Origin: Auriscalpium vulgare | Lineage: Eukaryota; Basidiomycota; Agaricomycetes; Russulales; Auriscalpiaceae | Length of the DNA: 64,000 nt | Reading direction: 5' to 3' | NCBI GenBank assembly: GCA_019915015.1 | Contig: JAHBBC010000006.1 | Location: 682,001-746,000, forward strand | Shown here: positions 11,163-23,899 of the stretch, piece after piece | Position numbering within the stretch: position 1 is the stretch's first letter | Layout: each line of letters opens with the position of its first letter | Program-made: the position numbers and the translations under genes | The notes under the pieces: generated by a model | Seen by the model: only the letters and a program-made list of their open reading frames with translations | The model's database searches: none | What the model was told of the DNA's origin: nothing

Positions 11163-14100
11163 ATGGATCACAATGGCAATCCACATCCATCCCAGCCACC
11201 CAACCCTCATGACCACGCGCAGCTACTAGCCCAGCGGCGAGCCGACGACGCTGTCATGCACCAGCTCGCGACCGTCGGCGTTACTCCGCAGCAGTATGCC
11301 GAAAACCTCCAGCGCCTTCAGGCCTTGGCAAGCATGAACGAAGTGGGCTTGCGAGTATACGCGCAGAGGCAGGCAGAGTTGGCCCAAGAGGGGCGCTTGG
11401 CAGAGTACGGACTGTTAAATCTCATTCTGCGAGCCCTGTCGCTGAAACTATTGGGTTTGCAGGCAACGGCTGCAGCAGCTCAACGAGATGGGTATATTGT
11501 GAGTGCTCCGGTTGGACGGTTTGGCATGCGGCAAGTTCTTAGCTTTATGTAGACCAAATCAAGTACAAGGGCGGCCAGTTGCGCGAATTCAAGGTCCTCC
11601 AATGCCCGTGCAGCCAGCGCAGCCCTATGCCCACGCACCGGCGGCACAAACCTGGGCTCAGGTGCAATTAATCGTGTAATATGTACCTGTGGACACCGGC
11701 TGATTGTATTCACAGGCCGTGCCCGTTCAACCTACCCCCTCTTCGTCAGCTGCTCAAACACCGCGCCCAGCGCCTCAGCATCCCTTCAATCCTCATTCAT
11801 ATCCATATCAACCGTATTACCCACCGGCGCACTACCAGGCTTCAAATGCCAACTTAAGGTTTCAAGGCTCTCAAAATGCGCACTATCCTGGTGGTCATGT
11901 GGCCCCTGCAAAAGCCCAAGCCACAGGGTCAACCGTAGCTGGGACGCAGTCATCTTTGAATACCAGCGGAACGTCGGGGCCAGGTAGTCGTTTCGTTATG
12001 CTTTGTGACATGATACGTTGTTGACGGTATTCATCGTTTCAAGGCCAGACATACGCACAACCGGTGGTCAACAGGCAAAGCGAGCGCCCTTTGTCGAGTA
12101 ATAGTCATACAGAGGAGGTGCGGAGACATCTGGAGCAAGAGCATCCTGGACTGCCATCACACCAGCCACTGAGACCGCCGTCACACCAGCAACTGAGACC
12201 ACCATCAGATCAGCAGCCTGGGCTTCCTTTGAATCGTCAGGGAAGGCCAGAGGGCCAACCAGGAGCACCACAAGCGCGAGCTGACGGGCAGGCGGAACGG
12301 ATACTCACATTCGGTACAGTCGACACCATTATACATTTGGACAGTCTTGTTCAGCATCCGTTCACAGATGAAGTCCGGCAGCTCTACCCCGAGCTCATAA
12401 AGGCATGTATCGTCATTTGTGCTGTCTTGTCCGTCTGGCTGATTGAACTGTGTGATACAGCGCAAAGGGCCGGAGGAAGCACAGAAGATCACTGCGGCCT
12501 ACCTGCAAACGAACAAGATTCCTATCCCACCACAGTATGCACCGAGGCGTGCATCTGTTCCATCCTCTTCTTCGCTTCCAGAGTCTAACAGCACGCCGGC
12601 TGCGTCTTCTGCGAGCCACCCCCCTGCCAATGGACCTGCTCAGCCTATGCGGTCAAACGTGCCACTTCCTCATCCGCAGGATCCAAAACAAGGTTTTGTT
12701 TTCACACAGGACCCAGCCAGCCGACCACTCTCGACCCCCTTTTCCCAGCAATTTACTCCTCTAGCACAAACGTCTGTGGACGGAGCACCGCATGCTACTC
12801 AGCAGCGCCCTTTCAACCCCCCTCCGCCGCAGCCCTCCAACGCTGCGCAGTGGCATTCCATCCCTCCCAATGCAACGACTGTAGCGCCTAGTTCAAGGAA
12901 GATACCTTCACCGGCACCGACGTCAAATCCCCCAATTCCCACAACACCGGCGGTGAGTGCCCCTGCAGTCAAAGTACAATCGCCGCATTCCGCGAGTAAG
13001 TCGACGCTAGCGAAAGATATACTGCGATCACTACGCGGTGGCTCCCTGTTCGCCTCGCCGGCAAAAGTCACACCTCCATCGCAAGGGGATGCGGCTGTGG
13101 GCGACAAGAGAAAGCGACGGGAATCAGATGTTGGGGAGCACTTGGAGGATCCACAAGTACTGAAGAAGACGGTGTTAGAGCAGGCAAAACCGGGCGTCGA
13201 CCTGGTTGAGCTTCCGATGAGCGCGTGGATGGAATCTAACTCTGATGGTCTCAATCGTGATCAATCGCCCTTCCACGAGCAGATCGAGCTCCCCGCTCCC
13301 CAGCCCTCCTATCTACAGGGGCCTCATCAGAACGAAGCTGGGTTCACTGCTCACACTCCTATTGACCTCACGTCCGATTCGGACCGCTCGCAAGCGCGCA
13401 CACCGCACAGTGGTATCCTTGCGGATGGCAACCTTTTACCCTCAGGGGTCATCCCCTTGGAGGGCTTCTTCCCGCCTGCGGATGAGGTCAACATGAACCT
13501 CGAGTACCCGGACCGCACCCCCACCCCACCGCTGGAGGCGACCATTCGGCCCGTGGAGGACGAAGATGAGGTTATCAATGTCACCACGGTGGACGAGCTG
13601 CCAGACGCCTCCGACGACTATGATTTGGATCTTGTGAACGTGGGGGCGCCGCTCGTCCCGTTGGTGAACGCTACACCGAGTCCGTCTTTGGCCGCGAGCG
13701 AGGAGTCGACGTTTGTTAAGCGGCCTGGATTGTTGGATGCCGAGTCGCCCGAGGAGCCGCCGGAGACCAGCACGTCGACGCCCGACCGAGCGCTGAGGAG
13801 GGAATTTACGCCGGAGACGGAGTCGAAGACAAAGCGCTCACTGAAGGTCTATGTGCTGGTGCCCTCGCCGCCACCGTACGTGCGCCAACTCCGCGCACGA
13901 GAGGCACGCCGCCGACAAGGTGAGCTATCCTCTTCACCGCCCTCAAACTGACACTGATTCCAGCTGTCCGCGCCAGGCTCGCAGGACGAGAAAGGTTCGA
14001 GCGTCGAGTGGCAATATGAAGCAAGGTGTTGACTCATGCTTGTCTTGTGTAGAGGAGGATAGCACGCGTGCCGCGTCAGACCATATGCAGCGCCGGCCCT

Positions 14101-15381
14101 GCGGGTGGACGGGCTGCCCCGTTACGCTGAACTCCGAAGAGGCGCTGCTGCTTCACGTTCAAGAACACCTAGGCGACGTTGGGGAGCCGCGGAAGGCACA
14201 GTCACGGGTAGCAGTTTAGGTTTCGCTGCAATGACGATGCAATGTATGATTGACGAGCTTCGTGTGGGTGCTGTTTGTTAGATCGTGGCGTGCCAGTGGA
14301 AGAGCTGCCGCGAGGTCAAAGCCGCTGGCATGATGAAAAATCACCTCGCGGGGCATGCGACGGGCGAGATGTACTGCCCGTACGAAGGTACGTACGCATG
14401 TCTGCCATGTCGCTTCCCTTTTGGGAAGCAGGCATACCTAAACTGATAGCGAACTTTGGGGTTTAGGATGCGACCAGTGGTTCAGACAGGACGGGCAGCT
14501 GCATCGACATGAACAGACGCACGGCGAGCACGAGGCCCTGCGGCCTTCGACAAAGCCGTTTCGACCAGACCTCGGTGAGGGCCTGCCGCCGCTTTCCAAG
14601 GTGGTCCCGACGTGGATGTCCGCAACGCGCAAGGTTGCCACCGAGCCCATCTCGCAGGACAGGCACTCGAAGCTCGGGCCTTGGGTGCGTCGCGCGTTCT
14701 TCCTCTATGCACTCTGCGCTGGCTGATCCACGTGGTATGCAGGTCCTGCGCCGCATCTTCGGCCACGTCAACCTCGAGTCGCTGCGCGCTGCCAGCAGCG
14801 CGCGGCACTCGCTCCGCCTCGTCGACAGGGCAGGGCCCGCCGCGGACGGTGCCGACGCCGACGCCGGCACTGGCGCTGGCACCGGCGCGGACACACCTGT
14901 TGCCGGCACGCCGCCGCTGTTCCGCGTCCCGCACGACGAGTATGACTTCCTCGAGGAGCCGTCGTACCGCACGCGGCGCCGCGTCTTCGCGGACATCAAA
15001 GGGCCTGTGATCCAGCGCCTCCTGCGCGAGGGCATCGCCATCTCGCTGTCCGAGGACAGAGGGTGGCCGGAGGTCATTGAGATCGAGGACGTCGCCAGCC
15101 CGCTTGCGAGCCGCGCGGCGGTGGAGAGCGCGCTGCTGCTGCTCGAGTCCGCGCAGGCATCGCCGCAGCGCGGCGCCGGCTTTGAGGAGACCACCCTGGA
15201 CCGCGCAGCACTAGATGCGCTGTTTGGGTTAGAGGGTGGGGGTGACGAGGAGACGCTGGTGGGGGAGATGAGCCGGGTTGGGCTGGAGAAGCCTTTGGGG
15301 AATGAGCTATCTGCGCTGGCAAGGTCGGATGGCTCGTCGGGGGGAGATGGCGATGCAGATGTCGTCGAGGGACTGCTCTGA
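11163..15381 (+). CDS. C2H2 zinc-finger protein, Gln/Pro-rich N-terminus
   Basis: Probable DNA-binding nuclear protein. Three C2H2 fingers sit in consecutive exons, each spaced C-x4-C-x12-H-x3-H: CGWTGC...HVQEH (about 14100), CQWKSC...HLAGH (about 14293) and CPYEGC...HEQTH (about 14373-14515). Before them lie a Q-rich helical start (RLQALASMNE, then AEQRLQQLNEMG) and a long disordered Pro/Ser/Gln-rich stretch. After them comes an acidic C-terminus ending DVVEGLL. Model exons: 11163-11404, 11463-11498, 11553-11661, 11716-11983, 12044-about 12411, 12461-13919, 13964-about 14009, about 14055-14207, 14282-14387, 14467-14684 and 14743-15381. Phases agree except around 12411 and 13964-14055, where the splice sites are guesses. 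The ATG at 11163 fits the first exon. I do not recognise a named orthologue. The role as a transcription regulator is inferred from the fingers only. Confidence 0.8.
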
Positions 15382-15783
15382 TGTTTGTGGTTTTATTGCT
15401 TTTATATTTGCTGTCGTTTGTGTTTGTCTCGTTTGTCTCGTCGTCGCAGCGGCCGTTGCTTTCTTAGAAGTCAAATATTTTGTTTGCTGTCCTTAGTCGT
15501 TTGCTGACAATGTGCAACCCTGGAAAAGGGTTCTTCGGACGTGTCCGACACGATGCGTTGGGGGGTTACCAGTGACAGAAATCTAGTATAAACTTCCGGT
15601 GAGCACAGCGCTGGACTTAGGATGAGGCTACTTGGCGGCCCGCCGGATTCGGCGGATTCGGCGGCCTCACCTCAAGTTCAACACTCTGCCAAGTCCACCA
15701 TCTTTACCGTCTGCCTTCACTTGACCCTACTCCCTCCTGTCTTTACTTCTTTCCATTTCTACGCTGGGGCACGCTGGGCACAT
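15382..15783. promoter_or_regulatory. Intergenic region between C2H2 and BTB genes
   Basis: This holds the 3' end of the C2H2 gene (T-rich, about 15385-15490) and the presumed promoter of the BTB gene. A TATA-like AGTATAAACT lies near 15585. A reading frame in phase with the BTB gene runs back to about 15622, but it lacks the conserved start of the family and I treat it as leader. Confidence 0.4.
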
Positions 15784-17079
15784 ATGAACCTGTCTCGTAG
15801 TATGACCTGCGACTCGGAAGTTGCCATCACATCGAAGTATCACTTGTCCTCCGAGTTCTGGTTCGCCGACGGCAACATCATCCTTCTCGCCGGGCACTAT
15901 GCTTTCAAGGTTCATCGGGGCCTACTCGAGCGGCACTCGGATATCTTCCGCTCCATGCTCTCCATCCCCCAGCCTTTGAAACCACGATCAAAGCCCGATC
16001 AGATGCAGGACGACCACGTCCCGCTGTACGATTGCCCCGCCGACGTCCACTGCCTCTTGCGGGCCCTTTACGACGGCGTGTTAGTACGCTGACATTCTCT
16101 TGGACCTGGCGGGTAGCTGATATACAGTGTTTGTTCCGACAGGTACTTCTCCGAGGCACTTGTTGACGACTTCTCGTTCCTCTCCTCCGTGCTGCGGCTC
16201 TCCTCGAAGTACTTCGTCCCCGTTCCACACCGCCAGTGTCTTGCACACCTCAAGCGATGCTTTCCCACCACGCTCGCTGGATGGGACCGCCGTGAGGCTG
16301 CCGCCACCGACAAGCAGTCGGGATGCTATGCGCCGCGGGACACGATGCCCTCGCCCATCCTCGTCGTCCACCTAGCGCGCGAGCTCCACCTCGAGTACAT
16401 CCTGCCATCTGCGTTCTATGACCTCGCTAGGTACGGAACATCGAAGACCGTCACAGGCACGGCGCCGCTCCCTACGCTTGCTTTCCACGACTCTGGAGGG
16501 AGCACCGCGTCTGGCGACGGAAGCGACGAGATGGATACAGACAGCCCGCCGGACTTGTCCCTGTCCAACAACGCACACGCGTCCCCAGTGCTGGTCCAGT
16601 ACTCTGCGCGTGTCCGCCTTCTGCCTGCCGATCTGACGACGACGTTCCTCGGACGCGAGTGCGCCCAACGCTCCCTCGCGAGCTTCCTATCGAAGTACCT
16701 GCACACTCGCATACCCTCGTCCGCCTGCGCCTTCCTGCAGCCTGCGCACACCGGCAGCGGCGACACCGCGCACATCTGCCGCGACGCGTTCTACTTCATC
16801 CACCTGAACACGCTGCGCGCGGTCGGCGGGCTCCACTCGGGGCGCGACGCGGACCCGCTGTACACGCTCACAATGATGGCAGACATGCTGCACCGCACGG
16901 ACTTCTCCGACGGCGAGCGCGCCGCGTGCGCGCTGCGCATGTGCGTGCCGTGCAAGGACGCGTTCGCGCGCGACGTGCGCCGCGGGCGGGAGGCGTTGTG
17001 GGCGGCGCTGCCCGGGTGGTTCGGCCTCGAAGCGTGGGATGTGCTTGAGCGGCGGGCGCGCGAGGGCGAGGAGTACTGA
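15784..17079 (+). CDS. BTB/POZ domain protein
   Basis: BTB domains mediate dimerisation and, often, Cullin-3 recruitment. The role of this agaricomycete-expanded family is unknown. The N-terminal BTB start is clear: SSEFWFADGNIILLAGHYAF then KVHRGLLERHSDIFRSM, the typical pattern of this family. It is followed by a helical BACK-like region and a C-terminal Cys-containing segment (CALRMCVPCKDAF). Model: exon 1 15784-16079, intron 16080-16142 with a GTTAGT donor and CAG acceptor, exon 2 16143-17079, phases consistent, about 410 residues. The ATG at 15784 is preferred; the next in-frame ATG at 15802 is possible. A frame extension to 15622 exists but looks non-conserved. Exon 2 is very GC-rich. 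It is convergent with the next gene. Confidence 0.85.
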
Positions 17080-17684
17080 GGTGTGGCACTTTCAGACTGT
17101 CAGAGGGCCACAGTATGTTTACATACTATGACTCATGATTGTTTTACCTTCGGTGATCCAGGCGTGAGTAAAGATCAAATACCGCCCATTCTTCGCATAC
17201 AATGATGTTCGTATTCTGGTAGAACCATCTGTTGCGACTTTGAATCTGATGCGAAAATATCGTGGACGAGCAGTAGTCGACGGCGTGGAAACGACCCTGG
17301 AACACCTCCCACACGATACTTGGGCCCTGACCTGGACGCGCCTCGTCAATCTGTGTAGGATCTACAGCTGCATGTCCTGACGATCTGGCTTCGGACGTTC
17401 GATTATTACTTTCGCGAACTAAAGACTAACTACAAGGAAGCCCCAGTGCATTCCCCACGGACTAAGGTGTTCTGGATATCAAGCAAAAAGCAGGGGTAAA
17501 TGTGAGCAGGGCGGATGTAACGAGCGACCATGCATGCGCACATGACAAGAAGTTCCGTTAACCAACGAGTGTAAGGCCTAAGATGAGACAAGAGATCTGA
17601 AAATCCAAGCATAAAAAGTAAATAAAGGACGGGCATAAGCAAGCGGGGTTAGATGTGCGTGGGCGTAGATTGCATGCGACCGGG
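17080..17684. other. Convergent 3' intergenic region
   Basis: AT-richer spacer between two genes that end toward each other. No coding signal, RNA gene or repeat that I can support. It presumably holds the polyadenylation regions of both neighbours. Confidence 0.5.
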
Positions 17685-20600
17685 CTATGCGGCAGCGCTG
17701 ACGTGCTGCGGGACGTATTCGTACTCGTTCTCGGGAGGTGCAGGACTGGCAGGGGCAGCGACAGGCGCGTGCGTAGAGGCGGGGTGGGTGGAAGGCTCGC
17801 GGGTATCAACAGGCGGTGTCGGCAGCCCCTTCGCCATATGTTCATCTTGCGAGTGTTCTGGGGTATAAGGGTAGCGGGCCTGCGCACCATTCACGCTGGC
17901 GTGCGCCTCCACATCTGCGTCCTCACCGGGCTCCGCATCGCCATTCTCCGCAACCTCCACCTCAACCTCCGCCTCTTCTTCTTCCGGGAATAACTCCGTG
18001 CCATCCCCTAAGAACATCTCTACCACGGAATGCTCGAGCGGCGGTGGCAGCGCGCGCTCTCGCGTGGCATTGACCGCCGTCAGCGGGGGCGATGCCAAAG
18101 CCGACCCCGCATACCGCTCCTCCGCGGGCGACGGCAGCGCGAAGCCCGCCTTCGCCAAAAACATATCCAATAGCAGCCGGCACTCGTCCGCGCTCGTCGC
18201 GCGGCCCATCATCCTCCGCAGCGCGAGCGCATGCTCCTCTGCAAGCACAGGCCCCGCCGGCGCCGGCGCGGGGCCCACCATGCCCAGCGGACGCTTTGCG
18301 CCCGCCCGCCGCCCATTCGAGTCCGCGGACGCGGGCCGCGCGCCGTTGCTCGAGCGCGACGAGCGCGGACGGTACTGCGGTCGCCCGTTCCCATTCTCGC
18401 TGGGCGACGTCGGGCTCGTCGAGGGGCGCGAGTCCGACGCGCGCTCGAGCCGCTCGTACCCGCGCACGGAGCCCTGGCCGTTCGCGTAGCTCGGCGTGGA
18501 CGGCGAGAGGGGCAGCGGCGCAGGCGCGGGCGCCTTGACTAGGGGCGCGGGTGCGGGTGCGGGTGCGGGTAATGGGGATGGCGCCTTGGCGGGCGCTTGG
18601 GAGGGCGACGCCGACGGCGCCTTGGCAGGGGGTACTGGGGAGGGCGACGGGGCGATGACAGGAGTGGGCGCCGGGGAGGGCGACGGGGCGACGGCAGGAG
18701 TGGGCACCGGGGAGGGCGACTGTGATGACTGCGAGTACCCGCGCACAGGGGAGTGCGCGGGACCCTGAGGGTATCCAGGGCTGCTTGTGTGCGAATGGAC
18801 GGGCGAAGGCGTCGGGCGTGACTGCCCTGCAACCGGCGCATATCCGGGGCCACCAACAGGCGAGGGCGGCGGCCGAGGTGAGGGCGTCAGCCTCTGTTGC
18901 AGCTGCTGTGGTGGCGGCGATTGCTGCAGCCGCTGTGGCGGCGGCGACTGTTGCAGCCGCTGCTGTGGTGCTTGCTGCTGTGGTGGGGGCGACTGTTGCA
19001 GCCGCTGCTGTGATGACTGCTGCTGTGGTGGGGGCGACTGTTGCAGTCGCTGCTGTGATGGCTGCTGCTGCGGTGGTGGTGGTGATTGCTGCTGTCGCTG
19101 CTGTGATGGCTGCTGCTGTGACAGCTGCTGCGGTGGCCATTGCTGCTGCTGCTCTCTACCCCGCGGGAACGCCTGCTCCACAGCCGCCGTCTCCCAATTC
19201 GGCACCGCCTTCCGCGACACGGACATCTTCCGCATGCGGTCCCGATCCGAGTCCCTCTCCCTCGACGTGAACGTACCATCCTCAACAGACGACGTGCGCG
19301 ACGGCGACGACGGCGGCGAGATCGGCGCGGGCGGCGCGATGCGCGGCGGCACGGGCTGCACCGCAGGCGGCAGCGGGATCGTGTACCCCGACGGCGTGCT
19401 GGGTGCGCTGACGTACGGGCCGCGCTGCGGGCGATCCGCTGCATAGCCCTTCTCGCGGTCGCTGCTGCTCAGGCTGAGCTTCGAGATCATGCGCTGCAGG
19501 CGGTTGCCGCCCTTGCCGGATTTCGTCGTCGGCGTGAGGGACACCTGGCTGAACGTCGCTGCGCGTGCCTGCGGCAGCACAGGATCCGAAGGCGGGCCCT
19601 CCTCGAGGAAGCTGATGAGGTCGCGCGCGCTGCTCGACACCGCGTACGGGAGCTTGCGCCCGGGCGACGTCGGCGACACCGCGGCCTTGGGCAGCGGCAC
19701 GTCGCTCTCGCCGTCCGAGCCGTTCATGATGTCGTCGAGGTCCAGCGACTCGCGGTTGCGCTGGATCTTGCGCGTGCGCGGCGGCAGCCCGGCGTCTTGT
19801 TTGGCGCCCAGGCGCGGATCGCGCATCTGTTGTGGAAGCGAGACGGGCGGCGCCCCGCCTTTGAGACCAAGCGAAGATTTGCGTGTGACTTGACGCCCGT
19901 TGCTCACCACGGCGCCGGAGGTGGAGGTGGACCGCGTGCGCGGGGCGCCGATGGAGGACGGCGGGGTGAGCGGTGCATCCTGCCGTCGGCCGTTGGGCGA
20001 GCGGGAGACGTGTTCCCTGGGCTCTTCGTCTTCGACAATGGAGTCCACTTGATGCAGAGATGGCCGACGGCCGCCGTGATGTTTCGGTTCCAGCGAGGCA
20101 AAGGCATGTTGCACGTCGTTCGCCACAGGGGCGCCGCGGACATTTTCGGCAGAGGCTGACTTTTGCGGGGCTCTCCGTGGCGGGCGTTGCTGTCCTCTCG
20201 ATGACTAGGGGCCAGTGTGAGATGGCGAACGAGAAGTGAGATAGCCCACGCACCTCCATCGTCCTCAACCTGTCCGGTGTGAGCGAGACCTTCATCGTTT
20301 CTCCTGAGCGCATCAGATCGTCAAACTCCTGATCGTATGCGTCGTCCTGGGAAAGGCGTAGCGTGAGCACTGGCAAGCAGCAGGGCGGGAAGCGGCATGA
20401 CAGACCTCTGTGTCCAGGGAGACGCCGTCGGCGAGAACGTCGCTTTGTGCACTTATACTTTTCCGCCCATCATGAGTGCGCGCTGGCGACGCATCTCGAT
20501 CACTGGAAGTGCGGTTGTGTGCCTTGAAAAGTTTGATGGCTTTAGCTTTCTCCATAGACGGCCGAGGCCCGGCTGCGGGCGAGGACCCCGGAACCGCGGC

Positions 20601-21692
20601 GGAGGAAGACGACTCGGATGATACGCGCGACCACGCGGACGCGATCTCCCTGGCGCCCTCTGGCAGCGGCGACGACGTGTTCTGGCGGTCGTTGACGTTC
20701 GGGCGAGAGATCGATTTGCTGCGTCGCGGCCTGGGAGCCTTTATGATGCTCTCGACGTGCTCATATACTGGAATTGCCGCCGCGTGAGAATCCCGAGATA
20801 AGAACGCGGCGGCGGCGCCTATATGCAGCGGTGTCACGCACCCTTCATCGTTTTGAATAACGGATACACCGCGTCGTCTTCGCAGAGGGCAACGAAGAGA
20901 TCGTGCATGCTCGCCGTCGTCCTGCTGCTGTCGCGCGTGGCAACCCGGCCCACGTTCGTCAAGATGTGTCTGTCATTTCGCCGTCTGTGAGCGGAAACGC
21001 GGCGGGGTCAGGCGGATGCTTACTCGCATATACATCTGAAGAGTGCAGCGTTAGATGTGACAACGGGCATAGGAGTACAGGGGGACACGTACTCGAGGAT
21101 GGCCGTGAGATACAGGGCGGCGGGGGCGATCAACGTCTTGGGTGGACTGGCCTGCCCCATGCGCTTCGCCAGCCGCGCCTCTGCCTGCGCATCCTCGTCC
21201 GAGTCGTTCAGCGTCGAGTAGGCCTCGCATTTGAGGCGCATGAGCTGTTGGAAATGAATGGAGTTGGCGACGATGCAACTGGGGACACAGAAAGGCGCGG
21301 CGCACCTCGACGGCATAAGAAAGATTGAAATCCTGCTCTGCAGGACTGGGTTTGGCGTTAGTCGTGCGCTCCCAGTAGGCGCGGAGCTCGAGCTCGGCCT
21401 CGAGCAGAGCCTCCTTGCCTAAAGTGGTAGGCAAGAGCTTGAGCAGGCCGGTCTTGATGCGGCCTGGGAGGAGCGAGCGGGCGGCGTCGAGGACATTGAA
21501 AAGAAGCTCGTCGACAAAGATATTGAGAGAACGGAGCGCCTCTGGCTGAAGCTTGATGGGCCGGAAGTCTGACAGGACGGAGTCGGCGGAGTGCTGCGCG
21601 ATGTAGGTCGGGCCTGCGAGGGTGGTGAGGACTGTGGACGGGGACGAAGGGGGGCTGAGCGGGCTACCTTGGCTCTCTGGACCGGATGCCAT
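17685..21692 (-). CDS. Large disordered protein with histone-fold-like N-terminal domain
   Basis: I do not recognise a named family. Residues from about 30 on are helical (RSLNIFVDELLFNVLDAARS). After two introns the frame reads ALYLTAILECICEHILTNVG, which resembles the histone H2A alpha-2 pattern (AVYLAAVLEYLTAEIL), followed by MHDLFVALCEDDAVYPLF, placed like the H2A C-terminal helix. This suggests a histone-fold module, by inference. The remaining roughly 900 residues are Pro/Ser/Gln-rich and disordered. Model exons on the minus strand: 21692-21306, 21244-21093, a 12-nt microexon 21035-21024, 20969-20842, 20767-20406, 20346-20254 and 20159-17685. All phases agree and give about 1202 residues. 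The GTCTGT donor at 20405 is weak. It is divergent from the Gly-rich gene starting at 22165, about 470 bp away. Confidence 0.78.
18887..19155 (-). repeat. Coding minisatellite (Gln/Ser/Pro-rich)
   Basis: Imperfect tandem units encode a QQRLQQSPPPQQQ-like peptide at least five times inside the last exon of the minus-strand gene. On the plus strand it appears as repeated TGCTGYGGTGG-type triplet-rich sequence. Length polymorphism between strains is likely. Long Cys- or Ala-rich plus-strand frames here are antisense shadows of it. Confidence 0.8.
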
Positions 21693-22164
21693 TGGGACGA
21701 CGAACTGGGCAGCACGACGGCGAGAAAAGAAAGGGAGACGGAGGGAGGGTATAAGGCGCGTCCAAATAAAGCAACACTGCCGTCGTTGGCGAGGCCATCA
21801 CACCCCATTTCTCAATGATCCCAACACCACCGTCCCCATAGCCCCCGCCCTCGAGCTCGTCGTTATTGTCGCCGCAGCCACGCCGCCGCTGCTCTGTCGC
21901 CCTCGGCCACCCCGGCGTGCGCTGCATCTCAGCGCAACACCGTCTCGCCGCGTCGTTGCACCGCGCTTGCACCGCGCTTGCAGCGCGCTCTAGACCCCGG
22001 TCAGCTGTTCTTTGCGCAAAGGGAACCACAACACGCGGGTCTGCGCGTGACGTCAGTGGAGGCCGCACAAAGGATCGCCTTTGCGCCTTGGAGCACCGCG
22101 TAGCCAGCCTATAACCCCCTGTTGCGCCTTGACATGCCCGCCCTACCTCCCCTTCTACCCACCC
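21693..22164. promoter_or_regulatory. Divergent promoter region
   Basis: About 470 bp separates the starts of two divergently transcribed genes (minus-strand start 21692, plus-strand start 22165). It is GC-rich, with a short direct repeat of a TTGCACCGCGC motif around 21955-21985. I see no clear TATA box. Shared regulation is an inference from geometry only. Confidence 0.4.
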
Positions 22165-23899
22165 ATGGCATTCAGTCACTATCGCAGCCACCGCGGCTGG
22201 GGATCCCAGCAGGTGCGCATATATCCTCTGGCATCCCCGCCCCCGCTGACTCGCCGTCCCCGAACAGTACAGGTTCGGCGCACCACCGCACCCGTCGTTT
22301 GAACCCCAGGCATCCTGTGTGTATCCAGACATGTACGTAGGCGGTGCCCGAGCTGACCATGTCTCCAAGGGACCGGCCTTCACTACTACACCGCCCACGC
22401 GCCCGACCCCGATCCGTGAGCCACTACGTTCTGATCTCTAGCCACCCCTAGCTCACCAGTCCTACGTACCCCAGCGCGCTCTATGACTTCGCCGTCAGCC
22501 GCATCCCGGGTGCCGGCGGCGTCGGGCTCTACGAAGCGCGACACTGGCACCGCCTCGTCTACGGTGGCCTCGTACGTCACTTCACCCACTCCACCTTTCC
22601 CCGCTGACCAGCTCCCGCTTCCAGGCCGGCATCGTACACCGCTCGCCCGCCGAGCTCGGGTACGCCGCCGCTTACGAGGCCTTCCGCGCGACTATCCACC
22701 ACGAGGGCATCTACGACCCGCTGGACGGCGACGACGCGCGCGAGGCCGACGCGCTCATCGCGCTCGCCATTGGCGAGGCCACGCACCTCGCGCGCGAGGC
22801 CCCGCGCGGCGACCCCTACGCGCGCCAGACCGCCGCAGAGGCCGCCGCCGCGACCGCCGCGCTCATTGCGAGCCAGGCGCGCGACCTGCGCGACCTCGGC
22901 CCCGAGTACTTCCGCGCGCGCAGCCGCGGCGCTGGCGCGCTCGGCGACGCGTATGCGGAGGACGACAGTCTGATGATGAGACGCACGGGCGGCGGCCGCG
23001 GGCGCAGTGTCAGCCCCATGCCGGGGATGTATGGCAGCGAAGGTGGGTATTCCGATGAACGGTATGGGAGAGGAGGATTTGGCGAGGAGCGGTATGGGAG
23101 GGGAGGATTTGGCGAGGAGCGGTATGGGAGAGAGCGGTACGGTGAGGGCGCGCGGTACGGCGGCCTGGGCTCTAGCGCGTTCGACTCTGGCCGAACCTAT
23201 GGCGGCGGCATCGGCGGCGGCATCGGCATCGGCAGCATGGGCGGCGGCGGGCCCTACAACTCCAGCAGCTTCGGCGGCGGGAGCATGAACGGCGGTAGCC
23301 CGCTGGTCGGTGTCCCCCGCCGCCCGCGCGCGGTGAGCCTCAGCCCCGGCGGGTTCGCGCCCCAGGTCGTCCGCCAGGGCGGGTCTGACTACGGGGGAGG
23401 AGGGGGAGGGGCGGCGTATAGCGGTTTCGGCGGTGGCGGGGGGATGGGGTCGAGTGGAGGTGCGTATGGCGGTGCGGCAGGGATAGGGATGCCTGGCGGC
23501 GCGGCACCGGGGATGGGGATGCCTGGCAGCGCGTACGGCGGCGGAGGGGGGTACGGCGCACCCGCGGCGTTCGGTGCCAGCATGCCCGGGGCCTACGGTG
23601 CCGGCGCGCCTGGGGGGTACGGCGGCAGCGTGCCAGGGACATATGGTGCTGGTGCGACGGGGGCATACGGTACCAGTGCACCTGGCGGATATGCGCTGTC
23701 AGGCGGAAGCGCCTCGCCCTATGGCGCCGGAACCAGTGCGTATGGGTACGCGGGCGGAGCGTACGGCGTGCAGCAGGGGATGGTGCAGGGGCAGCCGGGC
23801 CAAACCATCGTCGTCGAGCGGCCGCGGAGGAAGCATCACCATCGGCACGGGCGGCGGAAACACCGTCCACGCGTGGATGGGTACGAGACGTCGTACTGA
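22165..23899 (+). CDS. Glycine/tyrosine-rich protein with helical N-terminal domain
   Basis: Function not recognised. The first exon (MAFSHYRSHRGWGSQQ, 22165-22212) splices in phase to 22268. A middle exon contains YPSALYDFAVSRIPGAGGVG then LYEARHWHRLVYGGL. The next, from about 22624, has an Ala-rich helical segment (AELGYAAAYEAFRATIHHEG) and a long alanine helix. The C-terminal half is Gly/Tyr-rich low complexity with tandem RYGRGGFGEE units (about 23060-23135), ending in a His/Arg-rich basic tail (RRKHHHRHGRRKHR). The AAAYEA-type helix weakly recalls small fungal stress proteins of the CipC type; I would not rely on it. Splice sites between 22330 and 22470 are ambiguous (a GTACGT donor at 22333 or GTGAGC at 22416). 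Stop at 23899. Confidence 0.65.

Noticed and set aside
16659..17048. Arg/His-rich frame inside the second exon of the plus-strand BTB gene
   Set aside because: Out-of-frame reading of very GC-rich coding sequence.
18787..19446. Plus-strand Cys-rich and Ala-rich frames opposite the Gln/Pro-rich exon
   Set aside because: Antisense translation of the CAG/CCG-rich minisatellite; no start context or domain. The minus-strand gene is supported by splicing and conserved helices.
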